The notes under the pieces were generated by a model. That model did no database searches. It had not been told where the DNA came from and saw nothing but the letters and a program-made list of their open reading frames with translations. A DNA stretch of 64,000 nucleotides from Bacteroidales bacterium (GTDB taxonomy: Bacteria; Bacteroidota; Bacteroidia; Bacteroidales; UBA932), in assembly GCA_017439305.1 (NCBI GenBank), contig JAFSJK010000018.1, forward strand, positions 1 to 64,000, written 5' to 3'. This document shows positions 34,859-44,003 of the stretch, in pieces. Numbering within the stretch: the stretch's first letter is position 1; the number at the start of each line of letters is the position of its first letter. Position numbers and translations under genes: made by a program.

Positions 34859-37800
34859 ATGGACAAGAAGAAATTCAACCTGTGGAACCGGATCGTCGCG
34901 TGCGCGGTTTTCGTCATCGCCGCGGTGACCTACCTTTCCACCATAGAGCCGACCGCCTCCTTCTGGGACTGCGGCGAATTCATCGCGTCATCCTACAAGC
35001 TGGAGGTGGGACATCCCCCGGGAAACCCTGTGTTCCAGCTGTTTGCACGCATCTTTACCCTGCCCGTCCCGCCGGAGAAGGCGGCCGTGACGGTGAATGC
35101 GATGAACGCCATCCTGTCGGCCCTCACGATCTTCTTCCTGTATCTGACGACGGTGTTCTTCGGCAAGCGGCTCGTGAAGCCCGGAAAGGAAGGGGAGTAC
35201 AGCCTGGCCCAGGCCATCGCCATCTTCGGCGCCGGTGCCGTGGGCGCCCTGGTGTACTGCTTCTCCGACACGTTCTGGTTCTCCGCGGTGGAGGGCGAGG
35301 TCTATGCGATGTCGTCCCTGTTCACGGCCCTGGTCTTCTGGGCGATGTGCAAGTGGTATGAGCAGGCCGACGAGCCCCATGCGAACCGGTGGATCGTCCT
35401 GATCGCCTTCCTGATGGGCCTTTCTATCGGCATCCATCTGCTGAACCTCCTCACCATTCCGGCTTTCGTGTTCATGTACTACTACCGGAAGAACGAGGAC
35501 AAGGACCTGCCTTTCAAGAGACTCCTGGGCATCTTCCTGATCGGTGTCGTGATCGAGGCGCTGCTTGTTTTCCTGTTCATCCCGTACCTGCCCAAGCTGG
35601 CGGCCTTCTTCGACCGGATCTTCGTGAACGGTTTCGGCCTCCCGTACAACAGCGGCTCCCTGTTCTTCATGGTGGCCCTCCTGGTCCTCTGTTTCTGGGC
35701 GCTGTTCCGTACGCTCAAGAAAGACAAGGTGTTCTGGAATACGGTGATGCTGTGCGTCACGACCCTGGTCATCGGCTTCTCGCTGTTCTCCATCGTGATC
35801 ATCCGCTCTGCGGCCAAGACTCCGACCAACGAGTACCAGCCGGACAACGCCTATACCCTCGTCCGCTACCTGTCCCGGGAGCAGTACGGCTCCACGCCGC
35901 TGCTGTACGGCCAGTATTTCGACGCTCCTTATGACCTCAAGACCGGCAAGTACTGGGCGCCGCTGAATGGAAAATATGTCAAGGTGGACGCTCCCGCCGA
36001 TGCCGAATACCTTCCGGAAGGGAAGATGCTCTTCCCGCGGATGTGGTCCAGCGCCAGCCCTTCGCACGTGGACTTCTACGAATCCTACATGAACGGAAAG
36101 GGCATCCGCGTGAAGGGGGCGAGCCACAAGAAGCCCACCTTCGGGGCGAATCTCCGCTTCTTCTTTGATTATCAGCTCAATTGGATGTACTGGCGGTACT
36201 TCATGTGGAATTTCGTCGGCCGCCAGAATGAAATCCACAGCCCGTCGCCGGGCGAGCTTTTCTACGGAAACTGGGAAAGCGGTGTCGGATTCATCGACCG
36301 GATCCGCCTGGGCGACCAGCAGGATGCTCCTGCCGTCCTCGCGGAGAACAAGGGAAAGAATCACTATTTCTTCCTTCCGCTCCTCCTTGGCCTGCTGGGC
36401 CTCGTATTCCAGTTCGACCGCGACAAGCGCGGCTCCTGGATTGTTTTCCTGATGTTCTTCATGACGGGCATCGCCATCGTCCTGTACCTCAATCAGCCGC
36501 CTTACCAGGTGCGTGAGCGGGACTATGCGTACGCGGGTTCATTCTATATGTTCTCCATCTGGGTCGGATTGGGCGTGGCCGCTCTCTATGAGTGGCTCAA
36601 CGATGTTTCCAAAGGGAAGGCCTCCAAGGTCGTGGCCGTGGGAACCTCCGTCCTCTGCCTGGGCGTTCCCGCCCTGATGGCGGAAGAGAACTGGGACGAC
36701 CACGACCGTTCCCATCGCTACACCTCCACCGAGATGGCGGCGAACTACCTGAACTCCGTCGGCCAGAACGGAATGCTCGTTACTCACGGCGACAACGATA
36801 CCTTCCCGCTCTGGTACGCCCAGGAAATCGAAGGCGTCCGGACCGATGTCCGCGTCGTGAACACCTCCCTGCTGGGCACCGACTGGTACATCGACCAGAT
36901 GAAGTGGGCCTGCAACGAGTCCAAGCCGCTGCCGCTCAGCATTCCCCAGGCGCAGTACCTGTACGGCACGAACGAGTACGTATTCATCGCCTATGACGAC
37001 GGTTCCCCGATGTATATCAAGGACGTGATGGACGTGTTCAAGGATCCGAAGATGAAGGTGGAACTGAGTTCCGGCCGCAAGGTGGATTTCATCTGCGCCC
37101 GCAAGATCGTCATCCCGGTGAACAAGGAGAACTGCCTGAAGTACGGCATCGTCCCGGAGTCGCTCGCCGATGAGATCCCTGAGTCCATCACCCTCACGAT
37201 GTCCGAGGACAAGAGCTACCTGTCCAAGCCGGAACTCTTCATGTTGGATCTTCTGTCGGGCTATGAGTGGGACCGCCCGCTGAACCTCCTGAACATGGGC
37301 GGCGACCTGAATGTCGGCATCAAGGACTACCTGCTGTTCGACGGTTTCTCCTACCGCTTCACGCCGATCAAGAACCGTCCCGCCACCACCGACCCCGGCA
37401 AGGTGGACGCCCTGGAGCTGTATTCCAAGATGAAGGAGACTTTCAAGTGGGATGCCCTCCGCAGGACCGACTACTTCGTGGACTACCAGAACCTGTATAC
37501 CTTCATGGGCGTTCTCTCGCAGCGCCAGATGTTCCTGAACGTTGCAAACGCCCTCATCGACGCCGGCGAGGACGACAAGGCCCTGGAGATCCTGGACCTG
37601 TGCCAGAAGAATTTCCCGGAGGAGAACTATCCGCTGGAAAGCATTCCGATCGGATTCAGCGCCAATGACTACATGGTCATCCAGATGGTGGAGAACTACT
37701 ACTACCTGGATGCGGACGACCAGGCGCGGGAACTGGGCCTCAAGATGTCGGAGGCCCTGCTGGAGACCGCCCGCTTCTACCTGGAATTCTATGAGTATGC

Positions 37801-37978
37801 CGGTTCCAGTTTCGAAACCACGCACCGCTGCATCGTCTACCTCGCCGATGTCTTCAAGCAGTACGGCGACAACGATCTCTCCGACAAGCTCCTGGACGCG
37901 TATGAAATGCTGATGCGCGTCGCCACGGGCCGTGTCGAACCCGAAGAGGCGCCCGCCGATACGGCAGCCGTGGAGTAA
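34859..37978 (+). CDS. DUF2723 membrane glycosyltransferase-like protein
   Basis: The 1039-residue protein has about 11-13 helices in its first 600 residues and a soluble C-terminal region. The family signature is near the N-terminus: EPTASFWDCGEFIASSYKLE followed by VGHPPGNPVFQLFARIF, resembling the acidic first loop of PMT-type enzymes. DUF2723 proteins are assigned to GT-C glycosyltransferases and are probably involved in protein O-mannosylation or glycosylation in Bacteroidetes. The soluble end includes TPR-like helices (ALIDAGEDDKALEILDLCQK). It is monocistronic, ending at a strong terminator. Confidence 0.9.
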   Translation: MDKKKFNLWNRIVACAVFVIAAVTYLSTIEPTASFWDCGEFIASSYKLEVGHPPGNPVFQLFARIFTLPVPPEKAAVTVNAMNAILSALTIFFLYLTTVFFGKRLVKPGKEGEYSLAQAIAIFGAGAVGALVYCFSDTFWFSAVEGEVYAMSSLFTALVFWAMCKWYEQADEPHANRWIVLIAFLMGLSIGIHLLNLLTIPAFVFMYYYRKNEDKDLPFKRLLGIFLIGVVIEALLVFLFIPYLPKLAAFFDRIFVNGFGLPYNSGSLFFMVALLVLCFWALFRTLKKDKVFWNTVMLCVTTLVIGFSLFSIVIIRSAAKTPTNEYQPDNAYTLVRYLSREQYGSTPLLYGQYFDAPYDLKTGKYWAPLNGKYVKVDAPADAEYLPEGKMLFPRMWSSASPSHVDFYESYMNGKGIRVKGASHKKPTFGANLRFFFDYQLNWMYWRYFMWNFVGRQNEIHSPSPGELFYGNWESGVGFIDRIRLGDQQDAPAVLAENKGKNHYFFLPLLLGLLGLVFQFDRDKRGSWIVFLMFFMTGIAIVLYLNQPPYQVRERDYAYAGSFYMFSIWVGLGVAALYEWLNDVSKGKASKVVAVGTSVLCLGVPALMAEENWDDHDRSHRYTSTEMAANYLNSVGQNGMLVTHGDNDTFPLWYAQEIEGVRTDVRVVNTSLLGTDWYIDQMKWACNESKPLPLSIPQAQYLYGTNEYVFIAYDDGSPMYIKDVMDVFKDPKMKVELSSGRKVDFICARKIVIPVNKENCLKYGIVPESLADEIPESITLTMSEDKSYLSKPELFMLDLLSGYEWDRPLNLLNMGGDLNVGIKDYLLFDGFSYRFTPIKNRPATTDPGKVDALELYSKMKETFKWDALRRTDYFVDYQNLYTFMGVLSQRQMFLNVANALIDAGEDDKALEILDLCQKNFPEENYPLESIPIGFSANDYMVIQMVENYYYLDADDQARELGLKMSEALLETARFYLEFYEYAGSSFETTHRCIVYLADVFKQYGDNDLSDKLLDAYEMLMRVATGRVEPEEAPADTAAVE

Positions 37979-38020
37979 GGCGCCGGTTCGGCCAACCGAT
38001 TGCCTGTCAGGCATTTATCA

Positions 38021-38054
38021 AAAAGTCCCTGGGAGTTTCCTCCCAGGGACTTTT
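38021..38054. terminator. Strong bidirectional terminator between DUF2723 gene and pgk
   Basis: AAAAGTCCCTGGGAG pairs perfectly with CTCCCAGGGACTTTT across a short loop, with T runs on both strands. It sits between convergent genes and is surrounded by smaller hairpins. Confidence 0.92.
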
Positions 38055-38096
38055 GCGTAAGCGACTGGCTTTCCGCCAGATAGGCGAACCGCCTTT

Positions 38097-39353
38097 TTAG
38101 TCCTCCTGGATCGCGGCGATGCCGGGGAGGATCTTGCCTTCGATGGCCTCGAGCATGGCGCCGCCGCCGGTGGAGACGTAGGAGACCTTGTCGGCGTAGC
38201 CCATCTGGGTCACGGCTGCGACGGAGTCACCGCCGCCCACGAGGGTGTAAGCGCCCTTTGCGGTAGCCTCGGCGAGGTCTTCGGCGATCTGGAGGGTACC
38301 CTTTGCGAAGTTCGGGAGTTCGAACACGCCCACGGGGCCGTTCCAGAGGATGGTTTTGGAGGAGAGGATGATCTTCTTCCAGTTCTCGAGGGATGCCGGG
38401 GAAGCGTCCATGCCCTCCCAGTCGTCCGGGATGTTGTAGATGTCGAAGATCTTCTGCGGGGTGTCGTTGTCGAACGCCTGGCCGCAGACGGTAGCGACGG
38501 AAAGGGACACGTTCACGCCCTTCTCCTTCGCGGTGTTCAGGATCTCGAGGGCATCCGGCATGAGGTCATCCTCGTGCAGGGACAGGCCGATGTGGCCGCC
38601 CAGTGCCTTGATGAAGGTATAGCCCATACCGCCGCCGATGATGAGGTTGTCCACCTTGCCGACGAGGTTCTTGAGGACTGCGAGCTTGGAGGAGACCTTG
38701 GAGCCGCCGATGATGGCGGTCAGCGGGCGCTGGGCGTTCTTGAGGACGTTGTCGATGGCCTTGATCTCACCTTCCATCAGGTAGCCGAACATCTTGTCGT
38801 TCGGGAAGTAGGCGGCGATGAGGGCGGTGGATCCATGGGCGCGGTGGGCGGTGCCGAAAGCGTCGTTGATGTAGCAGTCGGCATAGGAGGCGAGCTTCTT
38901 GACGAATTCCTTCTGGGATTCCTTCACGGCCTTCTTGGCCGCCTTCTTCTCCTCTTCGGAGGCGTCCTCGGCGAGGCCGCGCGGCTTGCCTTCCTCTTCG
39001 GCGTAGAAGCGGAGGTTCTCGAGCAGGAGGGCCTCACCCGGCTTCAGGGCCGCGGCCTGTGCATCGGCCTTCATGCAGTCCTCGGCAAACTGGACGGGGA
39101 CGCCCAGGCACTCGGACACGTGGTCCACGATGTGCTTGAGGGAGAACTTGGGATCCACCTTCTTCGGACGGCCGAGGTGGGACATGATGATGAGGGAACC
39201 GCCCTTCTCAAGGACTTTCTTGAGGGTGGGCATCGCCCGGCGGATGCGGGTGTCGTCCGTGATCTTGAAGTTCTCGTCCAGGGGGACGTTGAAGTCGACT
39301 CTCACGATGGCCTTCTTGCCGGTGAAGTCGTAGCTGTCGATGTACTGTTGCAT
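38097..39353 (-). CDS. pgk: Phosphoglycerate kinase
   Basis: The 418-residue glycolytic enzyme converts 1,3-bisphosphoglycerate and ADP to 3-phosphoglycerate and ATP. Motifs are [20 protein letters not shown] near 20, MSHLGRPKK near 57, [13 protein letters not shown] near 170, GGSKVSSKL near 215, WNGPVGVFE near 340 and [12 protein letters not shown] near 375. Length is normal. Its promoter is back to back with that of the divergent methyltransferase. Confidence 0.97.
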   Translation of the reverse strand: MQQYIDSYDFTGKKAIVRVDFNVPLDENFKITDDTRIRRAMPTLKKVLEKGGSLIIMSHLGRPKKVDPKFSLKHIVDHVSECLGVPVQFAEDCMKADAQAAALKPGEALLLENLRFYAEEEGKPRGLAEDASEEEKKAAKKAVKESQKEFVKKLASYADCYINDAFGTAHRAHGSTALIAAYFPNDKMFGYLMEGEIKAIDNVLKNAQRPLTAIIGGSKVSSKLAVLKNLVGKVDNLIIGGGMGYTFIKALGGHIGLSLHEDDLMPDALEILNTAKEKGVNVSLSVATVCGQAFDNDTPQKIFDIYNIPDDWEGMDASPASLENWKKIILSSKTILWNGPVGVFELPNFAKGTLQIAEDLAEATAKGAYTLVGGGDSVAAVTQMGYADKVSYVSTGGGAMLEAIEGKILPGIAAIQED

Positions 39354-39383
39354 ATCTTAGGATTTATAGGTTTTTCCAATCTG

Positions 39384-39391
39384 CAAATTTA
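39384..39391 (-). promoter_or_regulatory. Promoter -7 box of pgk
   Basis: TAAATTTG on the minus strand has TTTG exactly 19 bases upstream (positions 39411-39414 on the plus strand). The -7 boxes of pgk and the divergent gene are only 2 bases apart. Confidence 0.65.
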
Positions 39392-39393
39392 AT

Positions 39394-39401
39394 TATCTTT
39401 G
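39394..39401 (+). promoter_or_regulatory. Promoter -7 box of the rRNA methyltransferase gene
   Basis: TATCTTTG followed by C lies 17 bases upstream of ATG 39419. A T-rich stretch near 39371-39375 is a weak -33 element. Confidence 0.6.
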
Positions 39402-39418
39402 CATAAAATTCAAAGGCC

Positions 39419-40408
39419 ATGACCATCGAATATCCTGCCCCGTACTGGAAAGACTATGAACTGATTGACTCGGGCCGCGGCGAGAAGCTGGAGCGTTTCG
39501 GCAAGTATGTGCTCCGCCGTCCGGAACCCAAGGCGCTGTGGGCGCCCTCCCTGCCGGAGAGCGAGTGGAAGCGCCTGAGCCACGTCGTGTTCCGTCCGGG
39601 TGCCGGCTTCGGCAAGGCCGGGAAGGAAGATAGCGGCACCTGGGACAAAATCCGCAAGATGGATGACCAGTGGAGCATCGCCTACAACGGGGCGCAGGAC
39701 CCGGAAACGCACGCCGCGTCCGACCTTCACATTGCCCTCAGGCTGGGATTGACCTCCTTCAAGCACGTGGGCGTGTTTCCCGAGCAGGCTGCGAACTGGG
39801 AGTATATCTACCGGGAAACGCTTCGTCTGGGGCGTATCGCGAAAGCGAACGGCCTTGGGGCGCCCAAGATACTGAACCTCTTCGCCTATACGGGCGCCGC
39901 TTCGCTGGCCGCCAAGGCCGCGGGCGCCGACGTCACGCACCTCGATTCCGTGCGCCAGGTCGTCACCTGGGCGCGCGAAAACATGGAGCGCAGCGGCCTG
40001 GACGGCGTGCGCTGGGTGGTGGAAGATGCCTTGAAGTTCGCCAAACGGGAAGCCAAGCGGGGAAATGTCTACCAGGGAATCATCCTGGATCCTCCCGCCT
40101 ACGGCCACGGTCCTGACGGCGAAAAATGGAAGTTGGACGAACTTCTGTTCGACCTCCTGAAGAACGTCGCGCAGATCCTTTCCCCCCGCGACTCGTTCAT
40201 GGTCCTGAACCTGTACAGCAACGGCTACTCGGCGATGCTGGGCGAGACGACCGTCCGCGAGGCTTTCGGCCTGCGGCCCGAAGCCGGCTTCGAAGCCGCT
40301 CCCGGCCATGACGGCAACTACATCGCCCTCGAAAGCGGCGAGCTCGCCCTGCGGGATTCTTTCGGCAAGGTGCTGCCGCTGAGCATCTTCGTGCGGTTGA
40401 AGCGGTAG
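39419..40408 (+). CDS. Class I SAM-dependent RNA methyltransferase (RlmI/RlmK-like)
   Basis: The 329-residue protein has the SAM-binding motif ILNLFAYTGAASLAAKAAGA near 160, LDSVRQVVTWARENMERSG, and the catalytic-type ILDPPAYGHGPDGEKW near 225. These match the methyltransferase domain of 23S rRNA methyltransferases of the RlmI/RlmK group, but there is no N-terminal PUA domain. The exact target base cannot be read. It is monocistronic, divergent from pgk, with its start at the conserved MTIEYPAPYWKDYELIDSG. Confidence 0.8.
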   Translation: MTIEYPAPYWKDYELIDSGRGEKLERFGKYVLRRPEPKALWAPSLPESEWKRLSHVVFRPGAGFGKAGKEDSGTWDKIRKMDDQWSIAYNGAQDPETHAASDLHIALRLGLTSFKHVGVFPEQAANWEYIYRETLRLGRIAKANGLGAPKILNLFAYTGAASLAAKAAGADVTHLDSVRQVVTWARENMERSGLDGVRWVVEDALKFAKREAKRGNVYQGIILDPPAYGHGPDGEKWKLDELLFDLLKNVAQILSPRDSFMVLNLYSNGYSAMLGETTVREAFGLRPEAGFEAAPGHDGNYIALESGELALRDSFGKVLPLSIFVRLKR

Positions 40409-40427
40409 GGAATCGAAGGGCAGGGCA

Positions 40428-40458
40428 TTGCCATTATCATAGATAATGCGTATATTTG
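40428..40458 (+). promoter_or_regulatory. Promoter of lgt
   Basis: TTG (40428-40430) and TATATTTG (40451-40458) are 20 bases apart. The spacer holds the small palindrome ATTATCATAGATAAT. Confidence 0.6.
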
Positions 40459-40488
40459 CAAATTAGTCCGGACCAAGACCGGACGGGT

Positions 40489-41376
40489 ATGATTATGAAT
40501 GCACTTGTCGTCCATTGGCACATCGATCCGGCCATCCTGCATATCGGGAATTTCGAACTCCGCTGGTACTCCCTCCTGTTCGTAAGCGGGTTCATCCTGG
40601 GCTGGTTCATCTTCAAATGGTTTTTCCAGCGCGAGAAGATTGATACGAAGCTGCTGGATCCGCTGCTGTATACGCTCCTCATCTGTACGATTGTGGGCGC
40701 ACGCCTGGGGCACTGCCTGTTCTATCAGCCGGACTACTACCTGGGCAGCTGGAAGGGCTTCTGGGAGATTTTCATGCCTTGGAAGGGCGGCCTGGCCAGC
40801 CACGGTGGCACCATCGCCCTGCTTCTCGGCATGTGGTGGTTTGCGAAGCACTATGGGAAGAAGCATGATTTCGATTTCGTCTGGCTGTTGGACCACCTGG
40901 CTATCGCCGTGGCTTTCGCCGGCGCATTCATCCGTTTCGGCAACCTGTTCAATTCGGAGATCTACGGGGATGTGACGAATCTTCCCTGGGGCTTCGTCTT
41001 CGAACTTCGCGGGGAAACCGAACCCAAGCATCCGACGCAGCTCTACGAGGGTTTCACCTACCTGCTGCTGGGATTCGCCCTGATCGCCCTGTACAAGAAC
41101 CGGTTGGACAAGATGTGGCGGGGCGAGTTCATCGGCATCTTCCTCCTGGTCTGCTTCGGCAGCCGCTTCCTCATCGAGTTCATCAAGGAACCCCAGGTGG
41201 ATTTCGAGAAGACGATGCTCCTGAACATGGGCCAGTTGCTGTCGATTCCTTTCATCCTGCTGGGAATCGGGTTCCTCATCTGGGCTTTCGCGAAGAAGAT
41301 TCCGGCGAGGGCTATCCATCCCGAGGTGCAGAAACCGAAAAAGGAAGCCACCCATTACGCAAAGCCTTTGTCCTAG
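40489..41376 (+). CDS. lgt: Phosphatidylglycerol-prolipoprotein diacylglyceryl transferase
   Basis: The 295-residue inner membrane enzyme attaches diacylglycerol to the lipobox Cys of prolipoproteins, the first step for the many lipoproteins encoded here. It has seven predicted helices, WKGGLASHGGTIALLLGM with the conserved His, and the signature GAFIRFGNLFNSEIYG near 145. I place the start at ATG 40489, 30 bases after the promoter; a Met two codons later is also possible. The C-terminal tail (AIHPEVQKPKKEATHYAK) is charged and cytoplasmic. Confidence 0.94.
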   Translation: MIMNALVVHWHIDPAILHIGNFELRWYSLLFVSGFILGWFIFKWFFQREKIDTKLLDPLLYTLLICTIVGARLGHCLFYQPDYYLGSWKGFWEIFMPWKGGLASHGGTIALLLGMWWFAKHYGKKHDFDFVWLLDHLAIAVAFAGAFIRFGNLFNSEIYGDVTNLPWGFVFELRGETEPKHPTQLYEGFTYLLLGFALIALYKNRLDKMWRGEFIGIFLLVCFGSRFLIEFIKEPQVDFEKTMLLNMGQLLSIPFILLGIGFLIWAFAKKIPARAIHPEVQKPKKEATHYAKPLS

Positions 41377-41432
41377 GTGCGTTTTTTGCAGTAAATGGAC
41401 GACCTCAAAAAAGATTATCAGTTAGTTAGTAT

Positions 41433-42950
41433 ATGTATTTGAAACGTTTTGCCGTCCTCGTCGCAGGTGCCCTCCTGGCCCTGCCTGCCTTTGCGCAGTA
41501 TCAGGACGGAACTCAGGCAGCCGGGGAAGGGAAAGTTGTCCTCACCCTGGAGGACGCCTTGAAGATCGCCCTTAGCGAGAATACCTCCGTGAAGGTGGCT
41601 GACATGGAGATCGAGCGGCAGAAGTATGCCCAGAAGGGCTCCTACTCCGCTTTGCTTCCGCAGGTCAGCGCCTCCGGGATGTACAGTTACGCCCTCAAGA
41701 AACAGAAAGTCTATTTCGGCTCGGACAAAACCGACGACAAGGAGGGCGGTTCCTCTTCCGGCGGCGGCATGGCCGGCATGATGGCCGGTCTCATGGAGCC
41801 CATCATGTATTACATCATGGACCTGTACGAGTCTACCGGCACTCCGTTCGTCCCGTATGTCCCCAAGCCCAGCGAGGACACCGGCTCTTCCTCCGAGCCG
41901 ATCGAAATGGGGCGTTCCCATTCCGTCAACTTCGGCATCAATGCCCAGATGCCGCTGGTGAACCTGCAGCTCTGGGAGAGCCTCCGGCTCACCGGCGACC
42001 AGGTGGAACTGGCTGTGGAGCAGGCCCGTGAGTCCCGTCTCGGGACCGTCGCCTCCGTGAAGCAGGCTTTTTATGCCATCCTGTTTGCCAGGGAGGCGTA
42101 CAACGTCTATAATTCGGTCTATGAGAATGCGGTGGAGAACTTCCGGCTCACCGAAATGCGCTATAATGCGCAGAAGACTTCCGAACTGGACCTCACCCGT
42201 GCGAAATCCAATGTGGCGGCGGCTATCCCGAACCTGTACAACGCGGAGAGTTCCGTGGAGCTGGCCCTGTGGCAGCTCAAGGCCGTGATGGGCGTGGACC
42301 TGGACCTGGATGTCGACGTCGCCGGCACACTCGGGGACTATGCCGAGGAGATGTTCCGGGACATCCATGAGGCGGAGGACGCCTCCCTGGACGGCAATTC
42401 CCAGCTCCGCCAGCTCGCACAGCAGGCCGAGATGCTCTCCAAGCAGATCCGCATGCAGCAGTATGCCTATCTGCCCACCCTGGCCCTGTCCTTCTCCTAC
42501 TCCTTCCTGACCCAGAGCGATATCTTCAAACTAAGCCAGTGGAAGTGGTTCCCGTCCTCCACCCTGGGCCTGAGCCTGTCCATCCCGATCTTTTCCGGCG
42601 GACAGCGCTACCACGCCATCAAGCAGACCCGGGTCCAGGCCGACGAGCTGGAGCTCCAGCGCGTCAATGCCGAACGGCAGCTCCGCATCGGCATCCGCCA
42701 GAGCCTGAACACCATGGAAACGGCCATGAAGACTTACGACGCCTCCAAGGAGGCCCTTGCTTCCGCCGAAAAGGCCTATGACATCGCCGTCAAGTCCTAC
42801 CAGCTCGGGAAAAGCACCCTTACCGACCTCAACAACACGGAACTGGTCCTTACCCAGTCCCGCCTCGCCGTCTCCCAGGCCGTTTACAACTTCGTCATCG
42901 CGAAGGCCGGCCTGGAGCAGACCCTTGGTTATGATTTCAACGAGAATTAA
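41433..42950 (+). CDS. TolC-family outer membrane efflux protein
   Basis: The 505-residue protein has signal MYLKRFAVLVAGALLALPAF with cleavage after AFA. It has two TolC-type coiled-coil/beta repeats, with the first starting LTLEDALKIALSENTSVKVA and the second containing LSLSIPIFSGGQRYHAIKQT. A Gly/Ser/Met-rich insertion near residues 100-125 (GGSSSGGGMAGMMAGLM) is unusual for the family. It forms the outer membrane tunnel for the downstream adaptor and RND pump, three genes in one operon with gaps of 3 and 6 bases. Confidence 0.92.
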   Translation: MYLKRFAVLVAGALLALPAFAQYQDGTQAAGEGKVVLTLEDALKIALSENTSVKVADMEIERQKYAQKGSYSALLPQVSASGMYSYALKKQKVYFGSDKTDDKEGGSSSGGGMAGMMAGLMEPIMYYIMDLYESTGTPFVPYVPKPSEDTGSSSEPIEMGRSHSVNFGINAQMPLVNLQLWESLRLTGDQVELAVEQARESRLGTVASVKQAFYAILFAREAYNVYNSVYENAVENFRLTEMRYNAQKTSELDLTRAKSNVAAAIPNLYNAESSVELALWQLKAVMGVDLDLDVDVAGTLGDYAEEMFRDIHEAEDASLDGNSQLRQLAQQAEMLSKQIRMQQYAYLPTLALSFSYSFLTQSDIFKLSQWKWFPSSTLGLSLSIPIFSGGQRYHAIKQTRVQADELELQRVNAERQLRIGIRQSLNTMETAMKTYDASKEALASAEKAYDIAVKSYQLGKSTLTDLNNTELVLTQSRLAVSQAVYNFVIAKAGLEQTLGYDFNEN

Positions 42951-42953
42951 GAT

Positions 42954-43997
42954 ATGAATTGCAAGATCCTTCTCCCCATCCTGGCTGTCCTGGCCGTCAC
43001 GTCCTGCGGCAGCAGGAGCGGTAATCAGCAGCCGGCCGGCGGATTTCCCGGCGCTCCCGCCGCGAATGTCACCCCCTCTGTCGAGGTAGTCACCGCCACG
43101 GCCCGGGATGTTGCCCAGGAGAGCACCTATTCTTCCACCGTGGAGGCTTACGCCACCAACAACATCATGCCGCAGACCGGCGCCCGTATCCGCAAGATCA
43201 ACGTGGAGGTCGGAGACTATGTCGCGAAGGGCCAGGTCCTGGCCGAAATGGACCGGTTCCAGCTGGAACAGCTCGAACTCCAGATCCAGAACGACGAAGT
43301 GGAATTCGCCCGCCTGAAGGGCCTCTTCGAGGAAGGCGGCGTGTCCCAGTCCGACTTCGAGGCGGCCGAACTGGGCTACAAGGTCCGGAAGACCAACTAC
43401 CAGAACCTGCTGGAGAACACCATCCTCCGCAGCCCCATCAACGGTTATGTGACCGCCCGCAACTTTGACGTGGGAGACATGTTCGCGATGAGCGCTCCGC
43501 TGTTCACCGTCCAGCAGGTAGTCCCGGTGAAACTCCTCGTGGGCATCTCCGAGAACGAATACACCAAGGTCAAGAAGGGAGACGTCGTTTCCCTGACCGT
43601 GGATGCGCTTCCGGGACGTACTTTCTCCGGCAAGATCAACCGCCTGTATCCCACCATCAACGCGGCGACCCACACCTTCAACGCCGAGGTGATCGTTTCC
43701 AACGGGGACCGCGCCCTCCGGCCGGGCATGTTCGCCCGGGTGACCGTGAATTTCGGGACCAACCACCGGATCGTGCTGCCCGACCGCTGCATCGTCAAGC
43801 AGGAAGGCACCGGCCAGCGCTTCGTGTATCTGCTGCGGGAAGACGACACCGTGAATTATGTCCCCGTGACCCTGGGCCGCCACATCGGCTCCGAGTATGA
43901 GGTGGTGGAAGGCGTCCAGGAAGGCGAGACCGTGGTCAGCAAGGGCCAGGCGGCCCTCAAGGACGGGGTCAAGGTGCAGATCCTCAATGAAGAGTAA
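42954..43997 (+). CDS. RND efflux periplasmic adaptor (membrane fusion lipoprotein)
   Basis: The 347-residue product has a lipoprotein signal ending AVTSC near residue 18. The HlyD-type order follows: beta-barrel half and lipoyl half (ARIRKINVEVGDYVAKGQVL near 75), coiled coil, second lipoyl half (NTILRSPINGYVTARNFDVG near 150), beta-barrel and membrane-proximal domain (YEVVEGVQEGETVVSKGQAA near 320). It links the RND pump to the TolC protein. Confidence 0.93.
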   Translation: MNCKILLPILAVLAVTSCGSRSGNQQPAGGFPGAPAANVTPSVEVVTATARDVAQESTYSSTVEAYATNNIMPQTGARIRKINVEVGDYVAKGQVLAEMDRFQLEQLELQIQNDEVEFARLKGLFEEGGVSQSDFEAAELGYKVRKTNYQNLLENTILRSPINGYVTARNFDVGDMFAMSAPLFTVQQVVPVKLLVGISENEYTKVKKGDVVSLTVDALPGRTFSGKINRLYPTINAATHTFNAEVIVSNGDRALRPGMFARVTVNFGTNHRIVLPDRCIVKQEGTGQRFVYLLREDDTVNYVPVTLGRHIGSEYEVVEGVQEGETVVSKGQAALKDGVKVQILNEE

Positions 43998-44003
43998 CAG
44001 GAT

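Noticed and set aside
40431-40450. Palindrome ATTATCATAGATAAT as operator for lgt
   Set aside because: It is short, AT-rich and inside a promoter spacer, with no second copy or nearby regulator. Chance is likely.
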